DNA of 64,000 nucleotides from Archegozetes longisetosus (taxonomy: Eukaryota > Arthropoda > Arachnida > Sarcoptiformes > Trhypochthoniidae), in contig JAEMBT020000003.1 of assembly GCA_018873245.2 (NCBI GenBank), positions 10,539,843-10,603,842 of the forward strand, in the 5' to 3' direction. The notes below the pieces were generated by a model that worked only from the letters and a program-made list of their open reading frames with translations, was not told where the DNA came from and made no database searches. Of this stretch, positions 11,408 to 24,300 are shown piece after piece (the first letter of the stretch is position 1; every line of letters begins with the position of its first letter). Both the position numbers and the translations under genes were made by a program.

Positions 11408-14400
11408 TTCCGTTAAAACGTCTTATGACAACACATATGACAACATATATGACAACATATATGACACTATTTTATTATGAATTTATTTCAGTTTTCAAAT
11501 ATGTTTGAAGTTATGTTAAACAACATTAAGTGCTGTAAAAAATGCTTTAAAAGCACTACAATTTGTTAATCATTTGTTAGAGTATTGATTGATTTGATTG
11601 TGAGCACTGTTGAGAACTCATTTGTTTGTAAGCATTTCATAACCAAAACATTAGTAAAGAGTTATCTGAAAATGTTTTAAACAGAGTAAAATTGAGATCC
11701 ATTTACATCATTCTTGTATCTAAACGACTGCGCGATTCGACGACTCATTGCGAAACTTAAACTGTATTGAATGCCAAAAACGTTTTATGCTTTTCCTCTG
11801 CTATAAGTTATACAACAGCTGTTCCTTTAAGCGAAGTCCTCTTTGTGTACTTTGCTGTTCACGTTAGCTAACTATCTGTGGAGCAAATGAAAGTTAACTG
11901 CTTTTACTTTTTTGTCAATACTTTGTTGCGACCAACAGATTACAGATTGCATTACAGTTCTTATGTTCAATACATACCATTTCATTCATATTTCAGTTCT
12001 CTGTTCTGCTTACTTGTTTATCAAGCAACAAATCAAATCACAATTTTTTTATTATTGTTTAGATTAATAGTTGAGAATCATTTTTCGGGTTTTTATAAGT
12101 AAAAACTTGACTCACAATACTCTTAAACTTACGGAAAGTTTTTATCTTAGATTTGATTGAATTGAAATGTTATACAATTAAAGAAGTATTTCTGTTTAAA
12201 ATGTCCTTATTTGCTTTGTTCCTTAGCAAACAAATATTAAATTTGTAGAATATACAGCGATATAACTTCCAAAATGAATAGTTAAAAAGTTGCAAACAAT
12301 TATAATTAGAGTTGATATCATTCATTTTTAGACTAGATAGCCCGAGAATATTGAATACTAATGATCTATTCTTACTTCTAATAAATCAATTGATGCCAAA
12401 TATATAATTTTATCCATGATAATGCTAAAAATAACTTGAAATTGATTAGATGTGGTAACATTTTTTGAGTTATAATTAATCTAAAGGAAAACTTGCAATT
12501 TCTTTTTGTTCATTGAACATTATTCATAAATTTGTAAAATCTATCCATGTTTAATTTGAAGGCTTGTTTTACTAGTTTTCTATTATATTTTATTTATATA
12601 GAATTCCTTTTATAAAAAAATATAATTATATGAGTACTAATTCTTTTTAGTCTAATTAACTCATTTATACAGCACTGAATGTGAAAATTTATCAAACAAT
12701 TTAATATTATCTAATTATTGTTTTCTTCAAATGGACTTTTCTATATAAGCGATTATCACATCAATTAAGATTAATTTGAAGTAAGATCAAAATGTTTAAA
12801 TGAACAAATACTAAACTAATTTACAGAATATACTTCGAGATAACTTTTAGAATTACTAGTTAATACGTTGTAAACAATCTTAATTAAAATTGATCTCATT
12901 TTTTTCTAGAACAGCTTAAAGTTATTGTATACTTAATAAACGCTCTTTGTATAAGCCCACTTATTATTTTAGAAATTGAGGCAAATTAGTTTAATAAATC
13001 TGAATTAATGCTAAAATAATTAATATCTGTAAATTGAATATATATTTACAAAACCTTCGAACAACTTTCTTCTGTATTCGTTTTATGGAAAACTTGAAAT
13101 TTCATTTTAGCATAAACTTAAGTTTTTCATTTCTCTCCATTAATTTTGTGAAAGCTTTATTGGTAAACATTTATTTTGTTGACTGAGTTATACTTTTTTA
13201 AATATATAATAAATTTGATAAAGTTATGATTTATGTTACATTTTTCGATAAGATGCTGAAAACATTTTTGATGTAAGAATCTTTAGATATTTATTGTAAA
13301 TTTGAAACCGATACTGAGATATTTCTTGATAAAAACTTTCAATTTAAGTACAGTAATCATTGAAATAAAGATTTTTTAATGCAATCATTGTACAATAGCA
13401 AATAGATATACAGCCGTAGTGTCAAGATTTTGAATGTGATTAAAATTCTAATATCCACTATGAAAACTAGAAAAAGAACCCTTTAAACATTTTGTCCGAT
13501 TTCAGTTTGAAAGAAGTGTGGCCACTCTAAGTGAAGAGCAAAATATTTTTGCAGCGCTTCTAACAAGTGCCATAATCATGTTAGATTAGAGAGACATTTT
13601 GGTTTTGTATTTGAAATTCCTACCGAAAGTTCAAGATTACTTGCCATTGATTTTATTCTGAGAGTTTTAGTCAATAAGTGGTAATTAACTTCAATGACGC
13701 CTTTAATTTAATGCAAATTATCGATTGAAAGATGCACTCGTATTGACACTTACAAAGTCTGTAAATTCTAAATTAAAAATGCATTAGAAAAAATCGTTAG
13801 TAAGCTGTTGATTTCTTCCCGTAATTGAGCATAAGATTTCTCTGAAAGCTTTTTTCGGTTATCAGATGATAACTTTGATCAATCGGTGATTTATGAAAGC
13901 ACAATTTTAGTTATTTATTAACATAAAATGTTGGTGGAGAATAAGCTAATTATTCAAATTTATATATCCACTACTGAAATTAAGATTAGTATTGATTCAA
14001 TCATTCTTAGGCTCAATTAATTTCATGTAATAACATGATTAAGAAGTGATAAGTTTATTTGAGTAAGAATGACACCTTATCATCAAATGAAGCCATTCGC
14101 ATAAAGGTATGGAATTTAGTTGATTGCTACTACAAAATCAATAAAAATAAAGTGCACTTTCAATAAAACAAGTTCTATTATTTTGAATTTCACTAATAAA
14201 GTGATTATTAGGCTTTTTCGAGCTGTTATTAAGATATTTTTATATTAAAGTTGATTATTTTTTATCATGAAATCATTGAATGAATATCAATAAAATAATA
14301 GTAAAACTCAATACTGTTACAGAACTTTTTAATATGATGTGAAAGCACTTCGATTACAAATTTCTTGGATCTGAGAAAATATTTATTCAAATTTAAATAA

Positions 14401-14420
14401 AGTTTATTAAAACTTAAAAC
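11408..14420. other. 3-kb A+T-rich region without a recognisable gene
   Basis: The first 60 bases upstream of the transporter contain three to four copies of a 13-bp unit ATGACAACATAT. Beyond this I see no open frame with domain content, no RNA gene and no obvious transposon end. Confidence 0.45.
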
Positions 14421-15400
14421 AGAATGGCATTCACTATTAGAAAGCAATTTTGATCCTTCACAAACATTAGCACAAGAATTGTTGGTTACTTCTGCCGGTA
14501 CTCATTTATATCGCACCGATTTATCTCTTTTCCCAAACGGATCGAAGAAAAGGAACAAATTTCATAATCCACTATTGTTTGCCATAACGAATTTGGCATT
14601 TTTGATCAAATGTATTATTTCATTACTATTACCAGAAGAAAATCCAGAGCATTTCAAAATAATTGCGGACTTTTCATACTTTATGAATGCGAGAATCCAC
14701 TACAACATCTCAGCCATTCTCGTGCTTGTATTAACACGGATTACACAATGGATTCATTACAGGAATTACAAGAATAACGAATTGCTAACTTATTTGAAAC
14801 CTTTCGAAATGATATCAGGACTGACTTCGCCTCTAAGTATTGGACTTACAGATAAAGTCAAAGTCTACAAATTCGCAAAAGTAGCAAAAGGAATATTCTT
14901 CATATGCGATAATTTGTTAAAACCATTGTTCATAATGATTCCTTTGATTGGTTACAATTTACCGCTGATTTTCAACTGTTCTCTCATTCAGTTCATTTTC
15001 TATGTACTTCCATTGAATTTGATCTTCATTTCAAGTTACTATTACATCTATACTGTTCTTATGTATCAAAATGTCTATTTTTACCTCATTTGTTATTACC
15101 TGTTGATTAAAGCTAAAGAAGTGAGTAATGAAATCAAGATTTTTACTAAAAAGAACTCTAAATTGATGAACAACAGAGCCGTAGCTATAATGAAGACTTT
15201 GAACTGAAACTATTTGGAAATTGATTCGTCTAACAAAGATTTTTGGTCGAAATACATATTCTGGGTTTGGCTTCTATTTTCTTATATAATTAACTTACTG
15301 TTCATTAGCATATTCTTGAAAACTGGTTTAATAATACAATTTGTTTTCATTTATGGTTCTATTACTTTTATGTTTATTCTCATCTTAATCATAAGGTGTG

Positions 15401-15445
<45 letters not shown>

Positions 15446-15709
15446 GAAGGTGTCCCTGTCTATTATCAAACCAAAATAACACATCGTTTACTATTGGGAA
15501 TCGTGTTCACACTGAATAAGTTGTTCTTAACTAATACTACAAATATGAAGGTTTGTAAAACTTAGAAAAGCAAAGGAATTATTGATTAAATAAAGTATAT
15601 TCATTTTATTAATTTTTAGCTCTCATCATTCATTGAAAGATTGAGTCAAATGAGTATTGGGTTTTAATGTTGGAAACTATTTATTATAAACTATTTTTCG
15701 AGGATGTGA
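14421..15709 (+). pseudogene. Gustatory-receptor-like seven-TM chemoreceptor pseudogene
   Basis: A long hydrophobic frame runs from an acceptor-like ACAG (exon from 14421) to a donor at 15395|GTGTGC. It is interrupted at 15205-15207 by an in-frame TGA, after which the same frame resumes (NYLEIDSSNKDFW...). A second exon, about 15450-15550, reads YYQTKITHRLL...NTTNMK before a donor GTTTGT. A third, from 15620, reads LSSFIERLSQMSIGF, then an in-frame TAA (15665-15667), then CWKLFIINYF, ending at 15709. The multi-TM layout, short late exons and FIERLSxxxIGF-type tail resemble arthropod gustatory receptors, which are ligand-gated channels of sensory neurons. The frame across the first intron does not match perfectly. 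I saw no start exon. Two stops in otherwise clean frames indicate a young pseudogene, or possibly a read-through allele. Confidence 0.55.
15402..15439. repeat. (CT)n microsatellite
   Basis: About 19 CT units directly after a putative donor of the chemoreceptor pseudogene, occupying most of its short first intron. Confidence 0.95.
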
Positions 15710-16248
15710 AGTAAGAACTGACTTCATTTTATGTGAACTTTGAAACCATTTTTATTATTTATAGATCACGACATTGACTATGATTTTTATGCTAAAAGTC
15801 ATGGAAATATCATTGTATTAATCTGACAATATATTGAAAATCGTTGACTTCTATCATTATAGTATGAATTTAAAAATATATCTGTTTCTTTAATTGTTGT
15901 TACACTCGTTACACCTATTTATTGCATTATAAGTTTTAAACTTTAACATCAGCTAACGTGAGGTTGGGCGCAATTGATAGCCGCTAAATAATTGGACCCG
16001 AAAAAATAAGGAATCTTATAGAAAAACGATTGCATACGAGTAATAACTAGTAATCTCCGTTTAACTTCTTTTTTAAGATTTTAATTATTGTCTCTGATTT
16101 GCGTTCTACCCGTTATCAAAAATGAGTGGATGTTTCAATCAGTAAATAAGTACTTATTGACATCTCAAAGCATTTGAATGTTTTAAGACTTAAATATTAT
16201 AATGCTATTTAATAGATTTTAGTAGGACTTCAACTGAAGCGCAACTTT
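15710..16248. other. Spacer between chemoreceptor pseudogene and segmental duplication
   Basis: A+T-rich sequence with no gene or repeat recognised; it ends at the left breakpoint of the tandem duplication. Confidence 0.4.
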
Positions 16249-17404
16249 AAAGCAGTTTTTTGTGTGTTGTGTGGCAGCCGGCTATTACTCGTGTTTATTC
16301 GTTTGATACTGTTTGGATTTCGGGTTCGGATGTGTTTTAAGCATGATCAAAGAAAATCTGTCTTGTCGTATAGAAGGTTTTAGCCTCTGGTCCAATATTT
16401 AGTGGTTGTTATTTTTGAGAGTGAACATTCTCAATTGATGATCTTTTAGAGGATGTCACTTCTCGAAATTCACAAAAATCTAAATCTGAATTTGCGGAAA
16501 AGATAATGTTTTATGTGGTGACTTATCACTTGAGCGAAACCCACTTAGGCGAAATCCGTTTGTGCGAAAGTCACCTAAGAGAAAAATGTTTAATTTACAA
16601 TAATTTGAAGCAAAAATGTTATATCTGAATGCTGGAGGCTCTCCCAAAAATCCAAAAAGAAAATATCGCTTAATTAACCAAAGATTTGAAAGACTAATTC
16701 CTATTTAAATGGAAGATCTAGTGTTCTTGAATTTTTAGGTGCTATTTCGCGTGCAAAACTCAATTGAATCCGAAATTATTAATACAATCTATTTTTCCCA
16801 TTCAATTGTTCGCATTACATTATATATATATTAGTTCAGAAATACTTCTTATATAAGTTACTTTCTATCTGTATAAAGTATACAGATCTGTATAAAGTAT
16901 ACAGATCTGTAAACGTGACTTCAAATTAAAATAGAATAGAATGACATTTCATAGCCTTTTCATAAAATTGATTTAGCAAAATCACAAATAATAAATTTTC
17001 CTCATAAAGCTTTGACGCAAGTGGCAAATAATCATTTTATTGGATTTGTTGATTATTACACTTATTTTTGTCGCTATCTTGTTTTCAATAAACGAAACAA
17101 AAAATGTTTGACCACAAATATTGAGTAAAATATCGAGAAAAGGAATGAAACGAATGAAGTTTATGAAGACCTAACGGTTAGACTCCAAGACTGAATTATA
17201 AAGCAAATTTATGATAATTTGTTTTCATAATAAACAACTTAAATAAAGTTGTGTGACCTTTCCTTTTGAAATATAAACTTTTTTAAAAGTAAAATACTTC
17301 TCTTAAGAATTTTTAAAGTTTTATAAATTAGTGATTGATTAATATTGCATCACATATTCTAAGAAATAGCATAAAAATTAAAAATACTGTTAAATAAATT
17401 TTTT

Positions 17405-17405
<1 letters not shown>

Positions 17406-17464
<59 letters not shown>
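17406..17464. repeat. (CT)n microsatellite
   Basis: About 29 CT units. Read on the minus strand it follows a splice-donor-like GTGAGTGAG at the end of the hydrophobic frame 17672-17469. Confidence 0.95.
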
Positions 17465-17468
<4 letters not shown>

Positions 17469-18634
17469 TCACTCACTGATTTGTTCGTAGCAAATCTTAT
17501 CAAATTGCTTTACTAAATAATCTCTCTTGAAAATAACTACAACAGCTAATGCATTCTTTATAATGATTCGAACCGCTATTGCTACGAACGAGTTCATTAT
17601 TGATTTCACTGTTTTCCGATATTTTTTCACATTCAAACCATTCACTAATACTTTTAATGTAACAGAAATCATTCAATTCTTTATAAATAACTTTCGTTTG
17701 ATATAAGGATCTTCCGGCAAATAATTGCCAATGATCTAACCTACAAATCCTACAGTAATAGTACTGCTGCTCACTTTGTCAACTTTAAAGTTCCAGTTTC
17801 TTACGATTGATTCTTTTTTAATAGAATCTAATCTCTTATTTTATTTAGTTAATCACTTATGACTTATGCCACACAAATATTCGAATAATTATGTAATGAA
17901 AAACGAATTGATTAGTAAACGTATCGTTTGCTGAAACAGAATGTGTCACAAGTTTTATCGCATTTTATAAGCTAATATCTTATCCTATTTCCATCAAACC
18001 AATTAATTGTACAGTATTTTCTCTTTAGTATTTACTTTCGCCATAATTTAGTCATACTCCCAGTCCACGCAGAAGTGCCATTGAAATGAATGTCAAAAAT
18101 GTTTGTTTAGTATTTATATCGATATAATTTACATGAGTTATTATCTGTTCAACTACTCAGCCGCTACAATATAAAAGCTCACCTCGTTATAATTTACTTG
18201 CGTTATTTTTTGAATAAAAGGAACGAGCAATTTTAAAACTAGGAGATTCAATTTGAAAAATGTTACAAACAAGTTTTGAAGTGACAGATGTGATACGACA
18301 GATGAATGAATATTTTCTCTCGTAAATCAGTTTCTGACAATGCTTTCAAGGTGTTCAACACATTAAAAGATGAAATATATGTGACTAAAAACAAAAAACT
18401 TCAAACAAAGGTGAATCCTCTATTATTTCCGGACGAATTAATAATTTTTACAATTTGCTATCAACTGTTTTTCTGTTAAATAATCGTTGTACTTTATAGC
18501 AAACTTAAATATCAACATAAATTTGAATTTTGAGATACTTATAGTTGTCTCAATAGTATTTAACCTCGTTATTATTTAGTAGATTTTACAGACCTTTCAA
18601 GTAAATACTAAAGAGGTAATACTGTATCTACTCT

Positions 18635-18716
18635 TTGAGTGATCGGGTGCTGATAACTAGTGATTATTTTCTTCAGCGTCAAGTTTAGTCTGGAAAAAGT
18701 AATTAACTAAAAAAAA
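18635..18716 (-). pseudogene. Anoctamin exon relic
   Basis: About 80 bases match the 3' end of anoctamin exon 5 of the same unit (near 22045-22125): an NYFFQTKLDAE-like reading parallels NNFFEIRFDAK. A frameshift then leads to IITSYQHPITQR, parallel to IITNFKRPVAQR. The rest of the gene is not detectable around it. This is a third, older anoctamin copy reduced to a fragment. Confidence 0.6.
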
Positions 18717-19246
18717 ACTATCTTGTACTCAATTCATAAACAGTTTAACATAATTATTTCCTTTTCCTATCCTGTGTACGGATGAGTTAAATTTGTTAGG
18801 AGTGCGTTCCAACTCATTAGTAATAATTGGTAAAAATGAACATCTAAAAGTATGATTGAATATAATGTTAACATTTTCTAGAACATTCATTTTTACACTT
18901 ATTTTTACCAGTCGTTAATAGTAATTTGAACACTGCCACTACTTCGTCTACGTTTATTTTTCTTTTGAGAAAAGGATTAGATACTTTTGATTTCTTTAAA
19001 TTATGCAGTAGAGTTGAAACTTTCTACTAGTTCAATGATAAATTGCATTAAAGCCATTGGCTTTGTCATAAGTTTGCTAGTGAAGGACACAAATTCTAAA
19101 TTTATCAACTAACACAATTCAATTTGAGATATCTTAATACAACAGATGTGATGGTCAGGTGTTCTGATTTGTGTCAGTTTAGCCGGAACAGGTTAAAAAC
19201 AATTTTACAACTAATTTTCTCATCTTTAAACCATAGGTTTTGTTCA

Positions 19247-20598
19247 TCCAGTCATACCAAAGCAAAATGAAAAATTTGAAAGTAATCAACAGATTTTAGT
19301 AAAACCTTAATCACGAATAGTCAATAGAAAACAATAAGATTGAAAGCATCTGATTAAACACTAGATGTTCTAGATTGATTTCCGTAAATATTCAGGATCA
19401 ATTTCGAAATTTTAAAAAACTTATTAGTAGGGTCATGAAAAGTATTTAATCATACAATTTGAATAGTTAAATAAAATTTTTAGTTTATATATTTGCTAAT
19501 TTGGCTTAACAACTCTTATTTACTGTACATCGTTGTTTTATTAACTTTCAGGATTTATTATATCGATAATGAAATATCTTTTACGTACATCAAGTGTACT
19601 CGAAAATTATATCAGAACTCAAACTCTTCATAATGACTTCGAGAAATAGAGGTCGTTTTCTAAAATCTAATCAGAGAAGTTAGACTTTTGGGTAAAACTG
19701 ACTACTGCCAAACTGACTTCTACCAATTGGTATGCCACTAATTAAACTATTCATTAGTAAATTGTTAACTTTTAACATAAGCATAATACATGTTTAAGAA
19801 TAATTTATTATTAAAAGTGTACGCATTAAATCTCGAATTAGGAAAATCACTAAATTTGTTGACTTCATTCTCATGAGAGATGTCTTGTAACAAAAGTAAT
19901 CTGATTAGTTGGCAATATAATGTGAGCAAATCATCACTTCGAGGCAAATCAGTTGAAAAAAAGTTCAATTCTGAAGAACAGCCAGCAATGGGCGTCACAT
20001 TGAGAGCAATTAGCTTCGATTGTAACGGACTAGTACTCTAAAAAGGGAACTGGGTCTTATTGGGACAACATAAATACGAAAAACTGATACCAGTCTATTG
20101 AAAAGATATTTTGCAGTTAATGTGGTGGGTCACCTTTATTTGATCTTTATTTTAGTCATGCATTTGTTTTTGAATTTGTTAATCCTAAGGAAAAATTGAG
20201 ATCTGTTTGAAATGATTAAATATTATATTGAGTACTCTATGAATAAAACTATTTTGTAAAGATACTATTCTGTATCTTTAGATTTATGGCGTGACAGATA
20301 GGCAATCATTTGAAAGAACAAATCGTTGGATAAATACTGTTAGAGAACATGCAAACAAAATCAAAGGTATGTGACTTGTTAGTAACAAGTAGACTTGAGA
20401 AAACCACATAATAGTAATCACATTTCATATTAATGAGAATTGTATTTGGCGCAAGTCAAAAACACAATATTCTTTGAAACATCGGCCAGATTAGCTATTA
20501 ATGTGAATGACTTATTTTGTTCAACTTTCAAACAGCTATTCATTAAGTGTTAATCAAATTAAACACTTTTAATAACACAAAAATGTTGGGTTAGATTA
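19247..20598. other. Duplicated non-coding stretch upstream of the Rab pseudogene
   Basis: Matches 31681-33029 in copy 2. A minus-strand frame at 19765-19998 is broken by an indel in copy 2 and has no domain; no gene was recognised. Confidence 0.5.
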
Positions 20599-21090
20599 GG
20601 TCAATGTGTTAAGATATTCTGGTGTTGGAAAAGCACGTTTAGCTTAAGACTTGTTTGGCGGTCATTTTCCTAAATATTCTGTTTAGACGACTGGGAGTAA
20701 ACTTCATTAAAATCTAAAGAGAATTAGATAATCGCTTCATAGAGTTAGACTTTTGGAACACCTTCAGACACTCTCAAACAGAAAAGATTTGATGCAATTA
20801 TGCCGATGTATTACAGGAGAGCGAATGCTGTTATACTTGCCTGTCACATTACATCTGAACAAAGTTTTAAGAATTTGCACAAATGGCTCAACGATTCGAG
20901 GGAGTGGTGCGTTCAAACAGCTCGTGCTATAATAATAGACAATAAAAGTGATGACGAGACCAAAAGACATGTCTATTAACGTGGCAGTCAAAATTTGATC
21001 AATAATAATGTTATCAATAAATCTAAGGAAATATCTGCTAAATTTGACAACAATATAGAAGGGGCACTGAACAACATATTTGACAATTGA
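20599..21090 (+). pseudogene. Rab-family small GTPase, processed pseudogene (copy 1)
   Basis: Across the frames, the full order of Rab motifs can be read with no introns. A P-loop remnant SGVGKA is at 20618-20635. A switch I/beta2 region resembles YSVTT-LGVNF. A WNT/DTLKQKRF segment stands where WDTAGQERF is expected, followed by MPMYYRRANAVILACHIT. NKSD (G4) is at 20941-20952 and SAK (G5) at 21034-21042, followed by NNIEGALNNIFDN. Several stops and at least one frameshift (between WNT and DTLKQKRF) break it, and the GQ of the G3 motif is lost. Colinearity with a spliced coding sequence suggests a retrocopy. It sits about 300 bp beyond the anoctamin stop codon, on the opposite strand, in both duplication units. 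Confidence 0.75.
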
Positions 21091-21399
21091 AATTTGGCCT
21101 CATTCATACTTTAGAAAACAAAAAATGATTGTTTTCTCAGAAAATCACTCAGAAAATGTTACTAAGTTTAGGATTAATTGCTTCCAAGTAGACGATCCTT
21201 CAATGGTTACAATAAAAGAGACACTGTTATTACTCACAACTAGCTTTTTGATAAATTTATGATTTAGTTAATGAAAAGTATGTAAACTCGCGAGAATTAA
21301 CTACTAGTAATGTATTTAATAACTTAACTGCATAGCATTATTACTCGAAAGTCGTTTAATTGAATAACAAATCGATAAAAATACAATTTAAATAACAAG

Positions 21400-24300
21400 T
21401 TATGAACTGCTGCTCAATCCTTTTGCGAGCCTTAACTCTTGTTTCATAATGAGCTCATTAGTCAGATATGAGTGTTGTCTTTTCTGTAGGCGTAACTTCT
21501 TTGGCACATCGGGTATTAATACGCGCATTGTTGAAGTGAGCACTACAATCACATTCTCAAAAATTACAACAAATGCTAGACGCGCGACCATTAATCGCCA
21601 ATAATAGGTTGTTCTCAAATAGGCTTTATCAGGAGCTTCAACCCATGGAGGCTCGCGATGGTCATTATAACTATAGATAAAATTGATTTTAAAAAGTTTT
21701 ATATAGTTTGAAACGTTTTTTTATAACTTTTTGATATGAAGCGTAACTTACACACAGTATGTAGAGTTTATAAGAGCTGAGTTTAAGTTACTATTTTTAT
21801 AGTCATTAACATCATAATAAGATAATGTAGAATTGAGATAATTGTCCAGGCTTCCATTTTCTATAAAGTAAAGAAGTCTCGGCACGAAACTAGTCGCGAA
21901 TGCAATTATCATTGCATTTGTAATCACTGATAGCTTTCCGATTGCATCCAATATTCGATACCAAATTCCTATACTTTTCACTCTATGAATAACATTTTTA
22001 ATTGATTCAAATTAGAAATGAGTCAATCAATTAATAATTGTGTTATACCTTTGAGCGACCGGACGCTTAAAATTAGTGATTATTTTCTTGGCATCAAATC
22101 TAATCTCAAAAAAGTTATTGATTAAGGCGAACAGAGGCGCGAGAGGGAAAGCGGACACGAATATAGTTACAAAACCAAACTGTATAACAAGTTCAAGATA
22201 TTCATAGAAGAGTGAAGTCGGTTGCCAAGACTCTAACACAAAGTCTTCTTCCCATTGCGGCAGATTTAGTTCGACTTTCGAGTTGGTCTCAATACTTGAG
22301 GTATATTTCCATCTATTATATAAGCGCATGAAAAATGGGGTTAAGATTTCGATTAAAGCGCTCATAGCTTGCTTGCCGACCATTATTATCGCCAATTGAA
22401 TCGCTAAGTCTAAGAAACATCCGCCTGAATAACAATAAATCACAATAACAAACAGTTATTCGACTTAACTAAAAGGTTTATTGATCTAAACACTGATTAT
22501 TACAGACCTGGCGGACATTCTTCGATTATAATACTACGCTTATCTCCAGGATGTCTGATAAATTTTCCCTTAAAGAATGCGATATAGAATATCGAAGAGT
22601 AATAGTTGACAAATTGAAATAAAAACATTTTGAGTGTCAGAGAATTGTCGAATTCTGTTTGTGTTCGCGGAAGTTCTTTTTCTGTCAAGTAAAAGGCTAA
22701 TCGCGTATAGATTACGTTCAATATCAAAATACATATTAAATTAATGAGTGCAGCAGTTAATGATATGAATATTGAGCCATATTTTTGTAGAAAAGCTGAA
22801 CCGCCACTAAATGAACCGATTGCTATATGGACTGCCACCCGATAAGCAATGATTGATACCATTATAGCGAGTGCTAGAATGATGCATAACAACACCAAAG
22901 AGGAAGAAAGTATCAGATGAGGTAATTTTCCTCTAACAAATGGTATGTATGGTTCTTGCATTCGTGTTATTACATTCACTTTGCTTTTGGTGTTCCGATT
23001 GGCTAAACGAGCCTTTAATTCATAGAAAAAGCATTTTTTAAATAAATTTTCAGTTTAAAAAAGTTTCTTAAACAATCCTAGTTTACTGACAACAGATTCA
23101 ATCTCGATAGGATTCGGTATTTAACATGTCTTCGGTAGTTATCATAAGAAACAGTAGTAAATTCGAGACAATATTTGTATGAGACAAGTAGTTTTTCAGT
23201 CATAGCCATATCAAAATATTAGAATATAATTGTATTTCTATTGAAGGTTTACCTTAGAAAATACAGAATGTGTTATCAGGAGTGGGCTAACGTTAACTCG
23301 TTTTTACGTATCTCTATCTCAACCTCAATATGAAAGTGGTTCACAACAATCTTAGTTCGGTTTATAATAAATGAACTCTTACTTAAGCTAACAGTGTGTT
23401 AATAAAATTTGATAGCAGAAATACTATAGGATTTCGTTGGGATCGCAACTCTATTACTCAAGAATTACTTGTTTCCAGTAAAATATTCGTTCAGTTCCGT
23501 CATTCAAATCAAAATTATCAATAAATACCGGATTTTATCAAAATCGAAGCTATTTTCAGTCGAATAGGATTAAAAACAAACATTTGTCGCTTCATACCAG
23601 ATACTCGGGTCTCGGATATTCTTCATAAGCATCAAATTCTGACATATCCCATTTATAAGTAATTTTAGCCGAATATCTTTTCCACATTTCGAGATAAAAA
23701 GTAGCCCAAAGTGACATAAAAACAGCGAATACAACAGTCGATGGATTATCGAATAAATAGGAAGCTCTCATATAATTACATGACTGAGAAAGTAGCGTAA
23801 AATTACAATTGTTTTGGCAAATTGGACACATGTATACATCACTAGAGTTGTGACAGACTTGGTTTGTTGGAGAATCATATTTAAGTGTAACCGCTCCGTA
23901 TATGAAACTAATTATTCCGATGATTGAGGCTGGGACCAACATTTTCGTGTAAAATCCGAGCCATGCGAAGTAAATGGCGATCTTGACACCAAAGTATTGT
24001 ACTATTTGTTCCAATGGTTGATTTTTGTGCAGACATGAAAGTGATGCCCAATTTCTGATCAGTTGACTGCGCTGTGAATCTATGTCTTCGTTAAGTTTAC
24101 CTAAAAAGTTGATAACAATTACAACTTTTGAGTCCAGAGTAAAATCTATTCTTAGTTTTGGTCAGGTTTTCAGAATGAGTTATTTATTTCTTGTATTTAA
24201 TGTTTCTGTTTATAGAATTCTTAATTGTTGAGTAAATTGAAAAGTTTTATTTTGAAAATTTTGACTAAATAATGAATTGAATGTTAAGATTCTCAAAGAA

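Larger units (their letters stand above)
17308..19246. other. Copy-1-only block of the duplication
   Basis: Absent from copy 2, where flanking sequences meet near 31680. It contains a (CT)n tract, a minus-strand hydrophobic frame at 17469-17672 that ends in a good splice donor, and an anoctamin relic near 18640. No intact gene was seen. Confidence 0.7.

Noticed and set aside
15205..15207. In-frame TGA as a selenocysteine codon
   Set aside because: Chemoreceptors are not selenoproteins, no SECIS-like structure was noticed, and a second stop (TAA) follows downstream.
19765..19998. 77-codon minus-strand frame as a gene
   Set aside because: Broken by an indel in the second duplication unit, relies on a non-ATG start, and shows no domain.
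20764..20991. Minus-strand frame of 75 codons with hydrophobic residues
   Set aside because: It is the antisense shadow of the Rab pseudogene, which explains the sequence better on the + strand.
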